Source: Lachnospiraceae bacterium (GTDB lineage Bacteria > Bacillota > Clostridia > Lachnospirales > Lachnospiraceae). Taken from it: 64,000 nt of DNA. The DNA lies in contig CABJAM010000002.1 in assembly GCA_902363555.1 (NCBI GenBank), forward strand, positions 682,001-746,000, written 5' to 3'. Positions 43,771 to 52,260 of this stretch are shown piece after piece (positions within the stretch are counted from its first letter, which is position 1; the number at the start of each line of letters is the position of its first letter). A model generated the notes under the pieces. It searched no databases. It was not told the origin of the DNA and saw only the letters and a list, made by a program, of their open reading frames with translations. The position numbers were made by a program, and so were the translations under genes.

Positions 43771-45216
43771 TTACAGAAATCCACAATAATCCAGGACAAG
43801 CTGGCAAAACATAGCGTTGGCCCAGGAAAACCACGGCCGTGTATATTTTTCCGGATCATCCGCATGGAACCCTTCATGCATCAGTCCGGTGCCGGCATCG
43901 GTGCTCATAAGCATATCCAGTATTTCCCGCTTGCGCTCCCAGTCAGTACTTGTCAGACCTTCCATAGCCAGTGCAATGGGCCATATATAGCCCGCCGGCG
44001 TATGGAGACTTCCGATACCGGCCGCCGCTCTTCCGCTGAAGTAAAACGGATTCGCCGCGCTCAGTATAAAGCTTCTTGTATTTTCCGCCACCTGTGGATT
44101 TCGCCCTTTATAGCCGAGATAGGACATGGATAAAAGACTGGGCACATTGGCGTCATCCATAAGATTGTACTGGCCGTAGCCATCAACCTCGTACGCATAA
44201 ATTTCGCCAAAGCCTTCTTTTTTTGTAATTCCGTAAGTCTCGATGCCCTGTTCGATTTCCTGTTTCAGATGCCACGCCCGACGGCCCAGCCGCTCTAACT
44301 GGTCCAGCCACTCCAGTCGGCTTTTGTTGAAGCTGCCAGATTCGGCAACGCTGCCAGTTTCATCAGCGCTGACATTTCCGGAAATACCGGCGGCTCCATC
44401 CACGCTGGCGTCTTCGGTTATATGGCTTCCGTTTTCACCGCCCCTGGCGGCGCTGACAGCCCAATCTGTAATTTCTCCAATATATCCCAATATCACCGAC
44501 GCGAACATATTTGACGGGATCAGGTATCCATATACGCAGGCGTCATCACTGGGGCGGAAGCCTGACCAGATCATTCCGGTGCCGGATTTAACCAGCGCCC
44601 CGCGTCCATCTCTGGAAAGCGTATCCTGAAAATAAGTATTTTCCCGCTGAAAACGGTATGTGCTGCGCTCCTCATGGTACTGCTCTGTCTCAAATATATC
44701 GAGAAGCTTCTCAAGCCCCATAAAAAAAACATCATCAAACAGCCCGGCATTTCCAGTAGCTTTCCATAGCATCCAGGCCAGCTCCACCGGATAACATAAA
44801 GAGTCGATCTCGTATTTGCGCTCCCAGACCCATGGACTTTGCTCCGTGTCATCCCTGGACCAGCAGGCTCCGTCCGGCGATTCATTAAAAGCATTGGCGT
44901 ACCCGTCAATATTGATGTACATAAACTGACGTTTTACAAGCCCCTCCAAAATCCGGGCCAGCGACGTATCCTCCCGGACCGCCGCCATATACGGACGCAG
45001 TTGGGCCGCACTGTCGCGGAGCCACATGGCCGGAATATCTCCGGTGATCACAAAGGTTGTACCGTCAGCCTGAGGCCGGACGGTCGTTTTTATCGTATTT
45101 GTATAGCAGTTTCTAAACATGCGGGCCAGTTTTGAATCCGCACCGAGCTGCGTCTCCACGGCCTTACATATATTTTCGATCCCTGGAAATATATTTTGAG
45201 AAATATCAATGCTCAT
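43771..45216 (-). CDS. Exo-alpha-1,6-mannosidase, GH125 (481 aa)
   Basis: This enzyme is specific for non-reducing alpha-1,6-mannose. The family signature PAMWLRDSAAQLRPY and MYINIDGYANAFNE are present, as are the general acid region near RPSDDACVYGYLIPSNMF and the C-terminal GLMHEGFHADDPEKYTRPWFSWANAMF. The start is 45216 after GAGG. A Gly/Ser/Ala/Asp/Glu-rich insertion of about 40 residues (around 255-297, genomic about 44325-44445) interrupts the domain; it is not part of the usual family fold and looks like an expanded loop. It works with GH38 and GH2 on imported glycans. Confidence 0.92.
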   Translation of the reverse strand: MSIDISQNIFPGIENICKAVETQLGADSKLARMFRNCYTNTIKTTVRPQADGTTFVITGDIPAMWLRDSAAQLRPYMAAVREDTSLARILEGLVKRQFMYINIDGYANAFNESPDGACWSRDDTEQSPWVWERKYEIDSLCYPVELAWMLWKATGNAGLFDDVFFMGLEKLLDIFETEQYHEERSTYRFQRENTYFQDTLSRDGRGALVKSGTGMIWSGFRPSDDACVYGYLIPSNMFASVILGYIGEITDWAVSAARGGENGSHITEDASVDGAAGISGNVSADETGSVAESGSFNKSRLEWLDQLERLGRRAWHLKQEIEQGIETYGITKKEGFGEIYAYEVDGYGQYNLMDDANVPSLLSMSYLGYKGRNPQVAENTRSFILSAANPFYFSGRAAAGIGSLHTPAGYIWPIALAMEGLTSTDWERKREILDMLMSTDAGTGLMHEGFHADDPEKYTRPWFSWANAMFCQLVLDYCGFL

Positions 45217-45249
45217 ACGTTTATCCTCATTTCCAACACCAATTTTAAT

Positions 45250-45318
45250 GTAACAGCTCAGAAGGGGCAAGTACAGCATTGCATTAATTTTGTAGTAATG
45301 CAATGCTGTACGAGTTAC
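45250..45318. mobile_element. Element B short copy nested inside a family A hairpin (copy 9)
   Basis: A family A hairpin (GTAACAGCTC ... GAGTTAC) is split by a 41-base palindrome (45271-45311). This palindrome has ends GTACAGCATTGCATTAATTT and its complement and lacks the 120-base inner part of the full element. Nesting shows that element B inserted after family A was in place. Confidence 0.75.
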
Positions 45319-45432
45319 ATATATTTTTCAAACACGCTCTAGTGTAGCATGTGGATATCATTGTGAAAACTGGAATATTTTAAGAAATCATGGACAAATT
45401 CTGAATGTGTGCGTGCCGGATACGCAATAAAA

Positions 45433-45467
45433 CACCGCCCTGCACGTGAAAATCCAACAGGGCGGTG
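45433..45467 (-). terminator. Terminator after the methyltransferase gene
   Basis: CACCGCCCTG and CAGGGCGGTG form a perfect ten-base stem. On the minus strand TTTTATTGC follows. It lies 45 bases past the methyltransferase stop and before the GH125 promoter. Confidence 0.8.
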
Positions 45468-45477
45468 ACAGCCATGT

Positions 45478-45506
45478 GTAACCGATCAGAGAAGCCAAAC
45501 TGTGAC
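45478..45506. repeat. Family A intergenic hairpin, copy 10 (diverged)
   Basis: GTAACCGATC and AACTGTGAC arms around AGAGAAGCC lie directly after the methyltransferase stop. Confidence 0.5.
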
Positions 45507-45511
45507 AGCAT

Positions 45512-46315
45512 TTACTTTGCAGGGATAATACCCGCTCTCAGGCTGAACGACATCGGGTATTTGTCTGTATTATAATCATATTCATACATCCCTGATTTCT
45601 CCGAGAACTTCATATTTCCTGAATCCCAGAAGTTCTCCGTATATTCGTTAAACATCTCAATATACAGCCCGGCGCCAGCCAGCGCATTGATGATCTCAGA
45701 TAATGTATGCATCCAAAAGTAGGTATTTACGCCCTTTTTTGTCTCCGATGCATACCCGCCGATGCAATCATCCACATCCGGACATTTTCCGAAATAAGGG
45801 TATTTTATATCATAAATCTGTTTATCCAATTTACACTCGTCAAAGGCCAGGAAAAATGGATGGGAGTCAAATATGTAGAAAAAGCCCGTATCCTTTAGAA
45901 GTCCGCGGATCGTCCGCGCCCATACATCCAGATCGGGAAGCCAGCCCAGCACGCCCTCCGAAGTGAATACTATATCATATTTGTCATGGTGAATGTCACT
46001 CAGACTTAATATATCGGACTCGATAAAATCCACATTATCACAGGCAAGATCCTCGGCCAGCCGATAGGCATAATATAGATTTTCCGGCACAAAATCCACG
46101 CCGGTGACGTGCCCGGCCTTTTTGGCAAGAAGCATGGTGTCGGCTCCGGTGTTGCATTGCAGATGGATCACACTTTTCCCGGAAATATCACCCAATTCCT
46201 CCACAATATGGTGGTTTAACTGATGTGTTCCGTCCATAAGCGCTTTTTTGTAATGCCTGTAATGATCCTCGGATAGTTTGCTCCAGGCCTGTTTGTTGGA
46301 CTCGATCTCATTCAT
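45512..46315 (-). CDS. Class I SAM-dependent methyltransferase (267 aa)
   Basis: SAM-binding motif I is VIHLQCNTGADTMLLAKKAGHVTGVDF, followed by the acidic motif II (VDFIESDIL) and YDIVFTSEGVLGWLPDL. The substrate is not readable. The start is ATG 46315 with GGGGG eight bases ahead; the longer frame has no ribosome site. It follows the GNAT gene on the same strand with a family A hairpin between them. It has no clear link to the sugar genes. Confidence 0.82.
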   Translation of the reverse strand: MNEIESNKQAWSKLSEDHYRHYKKALMDGTHQLNHHIVEELGDISGKSVIHLQCNTGADTMLLAKKAGHVTGVDFVPENLYYAYRLAEDLACDNVDFIESDILSLSDIHHDKYDIVFTSEGVLGWLPDLDVWARTIRGLLKDTGFFYIFDSHPFFLAFDECKLDKQIYDIKYPYFGKCPDVDDCIGGYASETKKGVNTYFWMHTLSEIINALAGAGLYIEMFNEYTENFWDSGNMKFSEKSGMYEYDYNTDKYPMSFSLRAGIIPAK

Positions 46316-46358
46316 AATTTTATCCCCCGTAGTTTTATTTAAGCTTTGCAAATGCATC

Positions 46359-46387
46359 GTAACCGTTCGATTTCCCTGATTTGTTAC
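46359..46387. repeat. Family A intergenic hairpin, copy 11 (diverged)
   Basis: GTAACCGTTC and ATTTGTTAC arms lie between the GNAT stop and the methyltransferase start. The second arm is degenerate. Confidence 0.45.
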
Positions 46388-46390
46388 TAT

Positions 46391-47344
46391 CTAGCATCTC
46401 TGCTTCAAAATCCGCTCGTCAATCCTTCGTACAACACCATTGGTATAGGCAGTAAAATATTTCAGCCAAAATCCGCGAGCGGTTGGATTAAAGCTTTCAA
46501 AATCCACACCAAGCTTGGTATAGCCATCCTTTTTCAGTGTGGACATGGTATAGTTCAATAAATTTTGATATAATCCCTTACCTCTGTGCTCCGGCAGACA
46601 GTAGGCATCGCTGATATGGCGATACGTGTTCCCTGCTGCAACACACGTTTCCCCAAAAGCTGAAACGCTTAAAAACGCACATAATTTACCGTTCTTCTCC
46701 GCCACAAAGAATCGCATTCCATCGTGCACAGAAGATTCTATAAACGCCTCTTGTGTTTGGGGCCTGCGATTCATAAAAAAGGGGCTTTCGAGGAAATGCC
46801 GGTTTAGCGCCATATAAAGCGGATAAACTAAATGACATTCGCAATTTGGCAGCTCAGCAAAATTATAGTCCGTACATGGATTGCAGTCAATCAGTTCCAT
46901 CGGACGAATCGCATCTATACAGCGAAGACCAAAGCCATAGTGATAAAACTGCCGATGAAGCGCTTCATCATGGGCGTACAGGCAGATTGAATGGGAAACA
47001 GCGCCAGACTTTACCCACTTTGATCCTGCCGCCTGATACATGGCCGCATAAATTTTTGAGCGGTTCCCGGAAATGGCCGCGTTTGCCCCCATTGGGGAAA
47101 AGACACCTCGTACATCCGTGGCGCCAAATGCATTGTCAAATGGACCATAGCAGCACAGAAAACCTACCATCTTTTCATTTTCAAATGCGGTAACACCCAA
47201 TCCATTCTCCGTAAAACCATTTAAGTCAGGAAGATTGCATGCCTGTGGCAGATCTTTTACAAATTTGCGCTCCTCATTGTAGCTTTCAAGAGCCAGCGCC
47301 ATAGCAGCTTTGATATGTTGTTTTTCAAAAATTATAATATCCAT
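46391..47344 (-). CDS. GNAT family N-acetyltransferase (317 aa)
   Basis: The C-terminal GNAT core shows the acetyl-CoA loop YCLPEHRGKGLYQNLLNYTM with VDFESFNPTARGFWLKYF after it. The N-terminal half (MDIIIFEKQHIKAAMALALESYNEE) looks like a second, degenerate GNAT fold. The acceptor is unknown. GAGGAGAG precedes the ATG, but this ribosome site can pair with an upstream CTCTCC. A short leader frame (47375-47425) precedes the gene, so translation may be induced by an antibiotic or metabolite that stalls ribosomes. Confidence 0.82.
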   Translation of the reverse strand: MDIIIFEKQHIKAAMALALESYNEERKFVKDLPQACNLPDLNGFTENGLGVTAFENEKMVGFLCCYGPFDNAFGATDVRGVFSPMGANAAISGNRSKIYAAMYQAAGSKWVKSGAVSHSICLYAHDEALHRQFYHYGFGLRCIDAIRPMELIDCNPCTDYNFAELPNCECHLVYPLYMALNRHFLESPFFMNRRPQTQEAFIESSVHDGMRFFVAEKNGKLCAFLSVSAFGETCVAAGNTYRHISDAYCLPEHRGKGLYQNLLNYTMSTLKKDGYTKLGVDFESFNPTARGFWLKYFTAYTNGVVRRIDERILKQRC

Positions 47345-47350
47345 GAATAT

Positions 47351-47425
47351 CTCTCCTCATTAAGTAACGGAGAGCTAAATTATAGTCACCCTCCGTATTT
47401 TTAAATCAATAACATTATTTTTCAT
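47351..47425 (-). promoter_or_regulatory. Leader peptide and attenuator-like structure before the GNAT gene
   Basis: A 16-codon frame (47425-47375, MKNNVIDLKIRRVTII) has its own ribosome site AAAGGAG. CTCTCCGT (47374-47367 on the minus strand) can pair either with ACGGAG inside the leader frame (about 47396-47391) or with the GNAT ribosome site GGAGAG (47356-47351). This is the arrangement of translational attenuators in antibiotic-resistance leaders. Confidence 0.55.
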
Positions 47426-47797
47426 ATTACATCATCTCCTTTATATGAAAATATCTATTTAAACACAAGTAAACTTGTGGTAAATGCAACTACGATTATC
47501 TTAACATTTCCAATTTCTTTTGTCTATTAAGTTTTCTTTGACTAATTGATCGTGATAGAAATAATTCACATAATGCAATCTGGATTTTTCATACGCACTC
47601 ACCTGTTAACTTATATTATATATTCTTTTTCATAAGAACACAGCCATTATAAATATGCAATAGTGTCACCTCTAATAAGCAAAAGGACTTGCATATTTAA
47701 GTTAAACTTAATATATACAAGTCCTTTACCTTTATGTGGTATCAATTCAAATTATGAAATCTGTATCCTTACCTTGCAGCCGTTTTTACCGCCGTAT
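47426..47797. other. AT-rich intergenic region with operator-like palindrome and terminator
   Basis: A perfect palindrome with arms CACAAGT and ACTTGTG (47463-47478) lies upstream of the GNAT leader and may be a repressor site. A terminator hairpin at 47682-47727 (AAAGGACTTG with CAAGTCCTTT, T-rich after the stem on the minus strand) ends the C-deglycosidase operon. No gene was recognised between them. Confidence 0.6.
47682..47727 (-). terminator. Terminator of the C-deglycosidase operon
   Basis: AAAGGACTTG pairs with CAAGTCCTTT and the stem extends through AT-rich TATATATTAAG/CTTAAATATG. On the minus strand it runs into TTTGCTTATT. It lies 70 bases after the VOC gene stop. Confidence 0.78.
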
Positions 47798-48154
47798 CTA
47801 CTTCACAGTTTCCTGCAACTGTACCCGATACCCATCCGGATCAAACGTAAAGTAAAACTGCATATCCGGCCCTGGAGCTATTGGTCCGGTAAACTCACGC
47901 CCATTTTTTTGTATCACCGCCATAGCGTCATCCACCGCAAAGCTAATCGCCATGCCGTGATTTTTATCCACAGACACCGGCGTGCCTTTGCAGATCAGTT
48001 CAATATGAGCGTGGTCCTTCTCACCAAGCATGGCGATTTCACCGCCCATTTTATTAGTAAACCGTCTGATCATCGGAAGCCCCAGTAAGCCATGATAAAA
48101 AGCAAGGCTCCGTTCTAAATCTTCGACTTCTAATATTGCAAGTATAAATCCCAT
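47798..48154 (-). CDS. VOC (glyoxalase/dioxygenase fold) protein (118 aa)
   Basis: This is a small metalloenzyme fold protein. It has N-terminal ILEVEDLERSLAFYHGLLGLPMIRRF with a later AHIELI (His-x-Glu metal pair), NHGMAISFAVDD and the C-terminal YFTFDPDGYRVQLQE (Glu ligand region). It follows the TIM-barrel deglycosidase gene by eight bases in the same operon. It could isomerise or otherwise process the sugar or aglycone intermediate, for example a 3-keto-sugar, but this is only inferred from position. Confidence 0.78.
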   Translation of the reverse strand: MGFILAILEVEDLERSLAFYHGLLGLPMIRRFTNKMGGEIAMLGEKDHAHIELICKGTPVSVDKNHGMAISFAVDDAMAVIQKNGREFTGPIAPGPDMQFYFTFDPDGYRVQLQETVK

Positions 48155-48162
48155 AAATCCAC

Positions 48163-49170
48163 CTACTCCCCAATATACCTTTTCAACATTTCATGGTGTC
48201 TGCGCACCTGCTCGATCTCGTCCTCCTCATACGGACAATTCTGGCCGTGATAGGAGCGCTGACCCTCAAATTCAGAGCTGATATAGCCATCCCAATCCAG
48301 ACTTTTAAGTATCCGTATGGGCTCCTCATAGTTGATCGCCGTCTCCTCACAGTTTTCATCCATTCTGTAAAACTTGCCGTGAAAATGCAGGATCACGTCA
48401 GCGACATCTCTTAAAAGCGCCGGTGCACTGTACTTATTCATCGTTACCGCCTGGTTCAGCGCGCCCATCACATCCGGTCCGGCGCCCAGTTCTCTGGCCC
48501 GTACAAGTATCTGACCGTAGGGAACCTGCGCCTTTGCGGCATCTTCCACATAAGCCATAACCTCATTCTTCTCACCGCTCATCTTCGCTGCATAAAGCTG
48601 CGCGCCGTTGATCCCTGTTGTAAAAATACCAAAGTCCGGTATGAGGCCAATATACTTTGTATTGTGCTTTCTCGCCAGCTCGGCCACATTCAGCATCCAT
48701 TTGCTGTTCAATGAATGGGGCGGATGTACCTCAAGGCCCATGGCCACACCGTAATATTCGGCCGCCGGCAATGACTGTTCAAGCACCTCCGGAGCCACCA
48801 GGGCCAGTACACGGATACAGGAAAATCCCAGCTTTGACGCCAGCGCCAAATCCTGCTCCATCATCTGCACCTGCTCCTGAACGTAAGAAATCCGGCCTTT
48901 ATAGATCATTGAATCAATAAAGGAATCCATACAGGTAGGCACAGTGCCGTACTTTTCCATGATTTCCTTCCAGCGCCCAATCCCCTTGTCCGTAATATTG
49001 GGATATATGGCGTCCGGGTAGGTTTCCAGCGGCATCTGCTCGTAGATCAGTTCAATGCCCCGCGCCCCCGTCGTCTCCACAGCCGTGCGCACACAGCCCT
49101 CCAGATCCAACTGACCGTTATAATAAGCCTGCTGATAGCTATATAATGAAACGCCTCGTTTTATTGCCAT
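48163..49170 (-). CDS. C-glycoside deglycosidase catalytic subunit, sugar isomerase/epimerase-like TIM barrel (335 aa)
   Basis: This protein resembles the alpha subunit of bacterial C-deglycosidases (DfgA/DgpB/CarB type). These enzymes cut the C-C bond between a sugar (often in 3-keto form) and a flavonoid ring with a metal ion. Likely metal ligands are Glu147 (GLEVHPP), Asp179 (LIPDFG), His262 or His264 (LHFHGKFY) and Glu300 or Glu302 (SSEFEGQ). It overlaps the DUF6379 partner gene by one base (TAATG), so production is coupled. Upstream is an RbsABC-type importer, in one operon. The pairing with DUF6379 makes C-deglycosidase more likely than an ordinary sugar isomerase. The exact C-glycoside is unknown. 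Confidence 0.85.
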   Translation of the reverse strand: MAIKRGVSLYSYQQAYYNGQLDLEGCVRTAVETTGARGIELIYEQMPLETYPDAIYPNITDKGIGRWKEIMEKYGTVPTCMDSFIDSMIYKGRISYVQEQVQMMEQDLALASKLGFSCIRVLALVAPEVLEQSLPAAEYYGVAMGLEVHPPHSLNSKWMLNVAELARKHNTKYIGLIPDFGIFTTGINGAQLYAAKMSGEKNEVMAYVEDAAKAQVPYGQILVRARELGAGPDVMGALNQAVTMNKYSAPALLRDVADVILHFHGKFYRMDENCEETAINYEEPIRILKSLDWDGYISSEFEGQRSYHGQNCPYEEDEIEQVRRHHEMLKRYIGE

Positions 49171-49610
49171 TACCTTTCACCTCCCTCATAGCACACTGTA
49201 TCCAGCTCGTCCGATTCAACCATATATGTCACCACGCAGGGCCTTGCTTTCCGGCCCATATAGCTCATACGGATGGCGCAGCCGATCTCCAGCCGGGATG
49301 CACGCCCGGAAAAAATACCAAATTCCAGCGGCACAAATACCGTAGCCTCCTGTCCATATTCCCAGCGGAATGTCGTCACAGTTTCAATCTGCGGCCATGT
49401 ATACGTATGTCCGTCCACCGTAAATGTCAGTGTCTCCTTGGGAAATAAATCCTCCCCCACCTTCACATACAGATCGTCGATCATACTCAGTGCCACTCCC
49501 CGGTAATAAGGGATCTTCATTTTAAATTCAAACCCCAGCCGGTTGCCATCTGCGGATAATACATTGCGGATTTTCTTCTTATCCACCAGATATTTCATAT
49601 TAATATCCAT
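49170..49610 (-). CDS. DUF6379 protein, C-glycoside deglycosidase beta subunit (146 aa)
   Basis: This is a small beta-rich partner of the TIM-barrel subunit (DfgB/DgpC/CarC type). It begins MDINMKYLVDKKKIRNVLSA and carries GFEFKMKIPYYRGVALSMIDDLYVKVG, FTVDGHTYTWPQIETVTTFRWEYGQ and IGCAIRMSYMGRKARP. In known complexes this subunit holds the catalytic one in shape and forms part of the substrate pocket. The start at 49610 overlaps the permease stop by 11 bases and follows GGAAGG. The family call is from recall of the motif pattern, not a database search. Confidence 0.85.
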   Translation of the reverse strand: MDINMKYLVDKKKIRNVLSADGNRLGFEFKMKIPYYRGVALSMIDDLYVKVGEDLFPKETLTFTVDGHTYTWPQIETVTTFRWEYGQEATVFVPLEFGIFSGRASRLEIGCAIRMSYMGRKARPCVVTYMVESDELDTVCYEGGER

Positions 49611-50673
49611 TTAAAGCACCTTCCCTTTCTCCTTGTCGGTTACAGACAGCCGCCTGCATTTCCATCGCAGTCTTTTTTGCAAGCTGTATCCGTTCGCGCT
49701 TTTGCTTCATATAACTGAATTTGCTCATATTATCCCGCAGGATCATAAATATGAGAAACAAAGAAAATATAATAATATTTTGAATCGCGCCCTCCAATGA
49801 CAGCTTTGCCAGCCCCAGCGTGAGGAAACGCATACTCAGTGCGCCGCACAGCACGCCCAATACCGGGTTGCCCACAAAGCTTCCAAGCCAGACACCCACA
49901 AACATAGGGAACATGCTTCCAAAAAACATACCATTGCTTCCCATATCCAGCACCGGTGTCATCGTTCCTTTAAAGGCTGTATCAAAGACACCCGCGCAGG
50001 CCGCCAGCATCCCGGCCAGAGTGTAGCTGATGACACAGTTTACATAAATATTTATTCCGGCATCGGCGGACAGCTTCTGACTGCCCTGGATGGCCCTTCC
50101 CTTATATCCAAAGCTGCTGTACTGGAACAGGAACGTCATTACTATAAGCAGGAGGACTGCGACGGCAATGACAAAGCTCATGTTCGACAGTATGGAAACC
50201 CCCGGCTTGCCATAGAGCATTAATCCCTGCTGGTTGTATGCGCCAAAGGAGATACATTCAAAGATCAGCGACATCCCAATGCCGAAGATCATGGGAAGAA
50301 TCCTCAGATTCACATAGAGAACACCGACCACAAAACCACAGACAAGCCCGAAAACCATGCTGAGTACCAGCACGCCCACACCGCCAAGCCTCAGGTTCAG
50401 CGCAATATTTCCGCCAAAGATGCAGGCCATAAACATTTGTGAGCCAAGGGAAAGATCCATACGGCCGGTGCGCAGGTTGCAGTTGATCGCCATAGCAAAG
50501 GCGAAGGTGGTCAGAATCGTGCGCAGCAGCGAACGCAGGTCTGTGGAGGAGCTGATCAGTCCGCCACCGGTCACCGCAAGATTGATAAAGTCCATGATAA
50601 GAAAAACTGCAACCGGAAGCGAAAGTAATTTGAATACACTTTTAACTTTATAAGACCTGGCATTTTGTTTCAT
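49600..50673 (-). CDS. RbsC-type ABC importer permease (357 aa)
   Basis: This is a CUT2-family permease with about nine helices, including the conserved region GALSMRFLTLGLAKLSLEGAIQNIIIFSLFLIFMIL at the C-terminal end and IFGGNIALNLRLGGVGVLVLSMV in the middle. The start is ATG 50673 after AAGGAG. It probably forms the channel with the 331-residue permease and is energised by the RbsA-like ATPase. It ends inside the DUF6379 start, so the import and cleavage genes are translated together. The substrate is likely a C-glycoside or its sugar. Confidence 0.88.
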   Translation of the reverse strand: MKQNARSYKVKSVFKLLSLPVAVFLIMDFINLAVTGGGLISSSTDLRSLLRTILTTFAFAMAINCNLRTGRMDLSLGSQMFMACIFGGNIALNLRLGGVGVLVLSMVFGLVCGFVVGVLYVNLRILPMIFGIGMSLIFECISFGAYNQQGLMLYGKPGVSILSNMSFVIAVAVLLLIVMTFLFQYSSFGYKGRAIQGSQKLSADAGINIYVNCVISYTLAGMLAACAGVFDTAFKGTMTPVLDMGSNGMFFGSMFPMFVGVWLGSFVGNPVLGVLCGALSMRFLTLGLAKLSLEGAIQNIIIFSLFLIFMILRDNMSKFSYMKQKRERIQLAKKTAMEMQAAVCNRQGEREGALNGY

Positions 50674-50695
50674 CGTTGACTCCTTCTTCAAAGCG

Positions 50696-50724
50696 GTAAC
50701 AGTTCAGAGGGGCCGAACTGTTAC
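50696..50724. repeat. Family A intergenic hairpin, copy 12 (near consensus)
   Basis: Arms GTAACAGTTC and GAACTGTTAC around AGAGGGGCC lie between the binding protein stop and the permease start inside the importer operon. Confidence 0.8.
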
Positions 50725-50745
50725 TCAAAGCGGGGCAAAATTTAA

Positions 50746-52176
50746 TTATTTACTCATATTCTCATTGACCCAATCGTAAGTGATGCTGTTGTAATAGTCC
50801 ACAAGACTGTCGTAGGTTAAATCCGGATTGCAGATACCCAATGCCGCATTGATCGCATTTTCATCAAACACCCAGCTTTCCGTATCCGGATCATCCCAGG
50901 TTGCTACCGTATTGACCTGATCCTTTGTCTCCAGAGCCCACATAGGCGCGTTAAATACAGCAGCCTCTTTATTATTGTCACGGTCCAGAGCTTCATAGCC
51001 GGTCAATGCATTGTAAACCTGCACAAATCCCATACCACTGACAAAGCTGATGGACTGTACGGTTGCCATGTCCAAAGAAGCATTGCCGAATTTATCATCT
51101 GTATTAAATGCAGATACAAGCGTATCAGAAATCGATGCGGAGGTAGCTACCTTGATATCCATGTCAAAGCCTCTCTCCACCTCATCCACAACAACGCCGG
51201 TGTATGTAAATGTGGGCGCTGCCTGGAGGAATACGCCGTATTTACCGGTCTGGAGCGCAGTGCTGGCGCCCTGTACCCAGCCATCGGTCGTACTGTTTGT
51301 TCCCGGATAGATATAGATTTTGATATCTTTGTCGTTGGGCACTTCCAGAGGAACCGGAGTTGCGGCAATATTTTCAATGCTGTCCTCATATTTCAGGCCG
51401 TAAATATCCTGCAAAGCGGCCAAAACACCCTGAGTACATTCAGCATGCATCGTATTTCCCTTAAATGCCAGTGCAGATGTTACCATAAAGCCCTCGCTGC
51501 CATCCTCGGAAGCTACATTTTTAAGCCATGACTTGAACTGCTCGGCAACGATGGACGGCTCCGTTCCCCAGACACCCTGAAAATACTCGGCGCTTGTCTT
51601 AAAGGAATCCTCATTTTTTGGTGTCCGTGTGGTATTCACTGCGTAAACCAGCCCATATTCCTGACAAACCTTTGCCATCTGATTGACGTCATCGGAACGG
51701 TAGCCAATGATCGCTTTACATCCCAGATCCACACAGTTTTCAATAAAGTTCATCTCCGCCTCCGCATCGGTCAACTGCTCAGAAAAAACAAATTCTACAT
51801 TATATTTGGGAGCAATATAATTTTCATAGTAATTTCTGCGCAAAACCACAGCATCATTGGACTGGGATTCGCATACGCCGATTTTAAACTTTTCAAAATC
51901 TGCCGGTGTCTTTGTACCAGCCGTACCCTGGGCATCCCCTGCCGCCTGGCTGTCCTTTCCATCCGCTGACGTCTTGGTATTACCGTCCTCGGTCGTCTGA
52001 GTACTCGCTGCCGTATCCTTGCCACCGGCCGTATCTGCCGCCTTCGTGTCACCGTTTGCGGCCGATGTATCCGCCGCCTTGCCGTTTTCCGGAGCCTTAC
52101 CCGCGCTGTTTCCGCAGGCTGCAAGCCCAAGTATCATTGTACATGCTAAAAAGATTGCTAATAATTTACGTTTCAT
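50746..52176 (-). CDS. Sugar-type ABC binding lipoprotein (476 aa)
   Basis: It has a lipoprotein signal (KRKLLAIFLACTMILGLAAC, Cys about 21), a long Ala/Thr/Asp/Lys linker (to about 95), then a type I periplasmic fold (FKIGVCESQSNDAVVLRRNYYENYI). It is the receptor for the CUT2 importer. It is larger than ribose-type receptors and carries extra segments, which suits a bulky ligand such as a glycoside. Ligand identity is inferred from the operon. Confidence 0.87.
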   Translation of the reverse strand: MKRKLLAIFLACTMILGLAACGNSAGKAPENGKAADTSAANGDTKAADTAGGKDTAASTQTTEDGNTKTSADGKDSQAAGDAQGTAGTKTPADFEKFKIGVCESQSNDAVVLRRNYYENYIAPKYNVEFVFSEQLTDAEAEMNFIENCVDLGCKAIIGYRSDDVNQMAKVCQEYGLVYAVNTTRTPKNEDSFKTSAEYFQGVWGTEPSIVAEQFKSWLKNVASEDGSEGFMVTSALAFKGNTMHAECTQGVLAALQDIYGLKYEDSIENIAATPVPLEVPNDKDIKIYIYPGTNSTTDGWVQGASTALQTGKYGVFLQAAPTFTYTGVVVDEVERGFDMDIKVATSASISDTLVSAFNTDDKFGNASLDMATVQSISFVSGMGFVQVYNALTGYEALDRDNNKEAAVFNAPMWALETKDQVNTVATWDDPDTESWVFDENAINAALGICNPDLTYDSLVDYYNSITYDWVNENMSK

Positions 52177-52260
52177 CTTTTCTCCTCCTCAAAAATAAAC
52201 TTTGTTTGTGTGCACATATAAAATCATTCCGCCCTCCGGACGTTAACTGATCAAAGCTTA

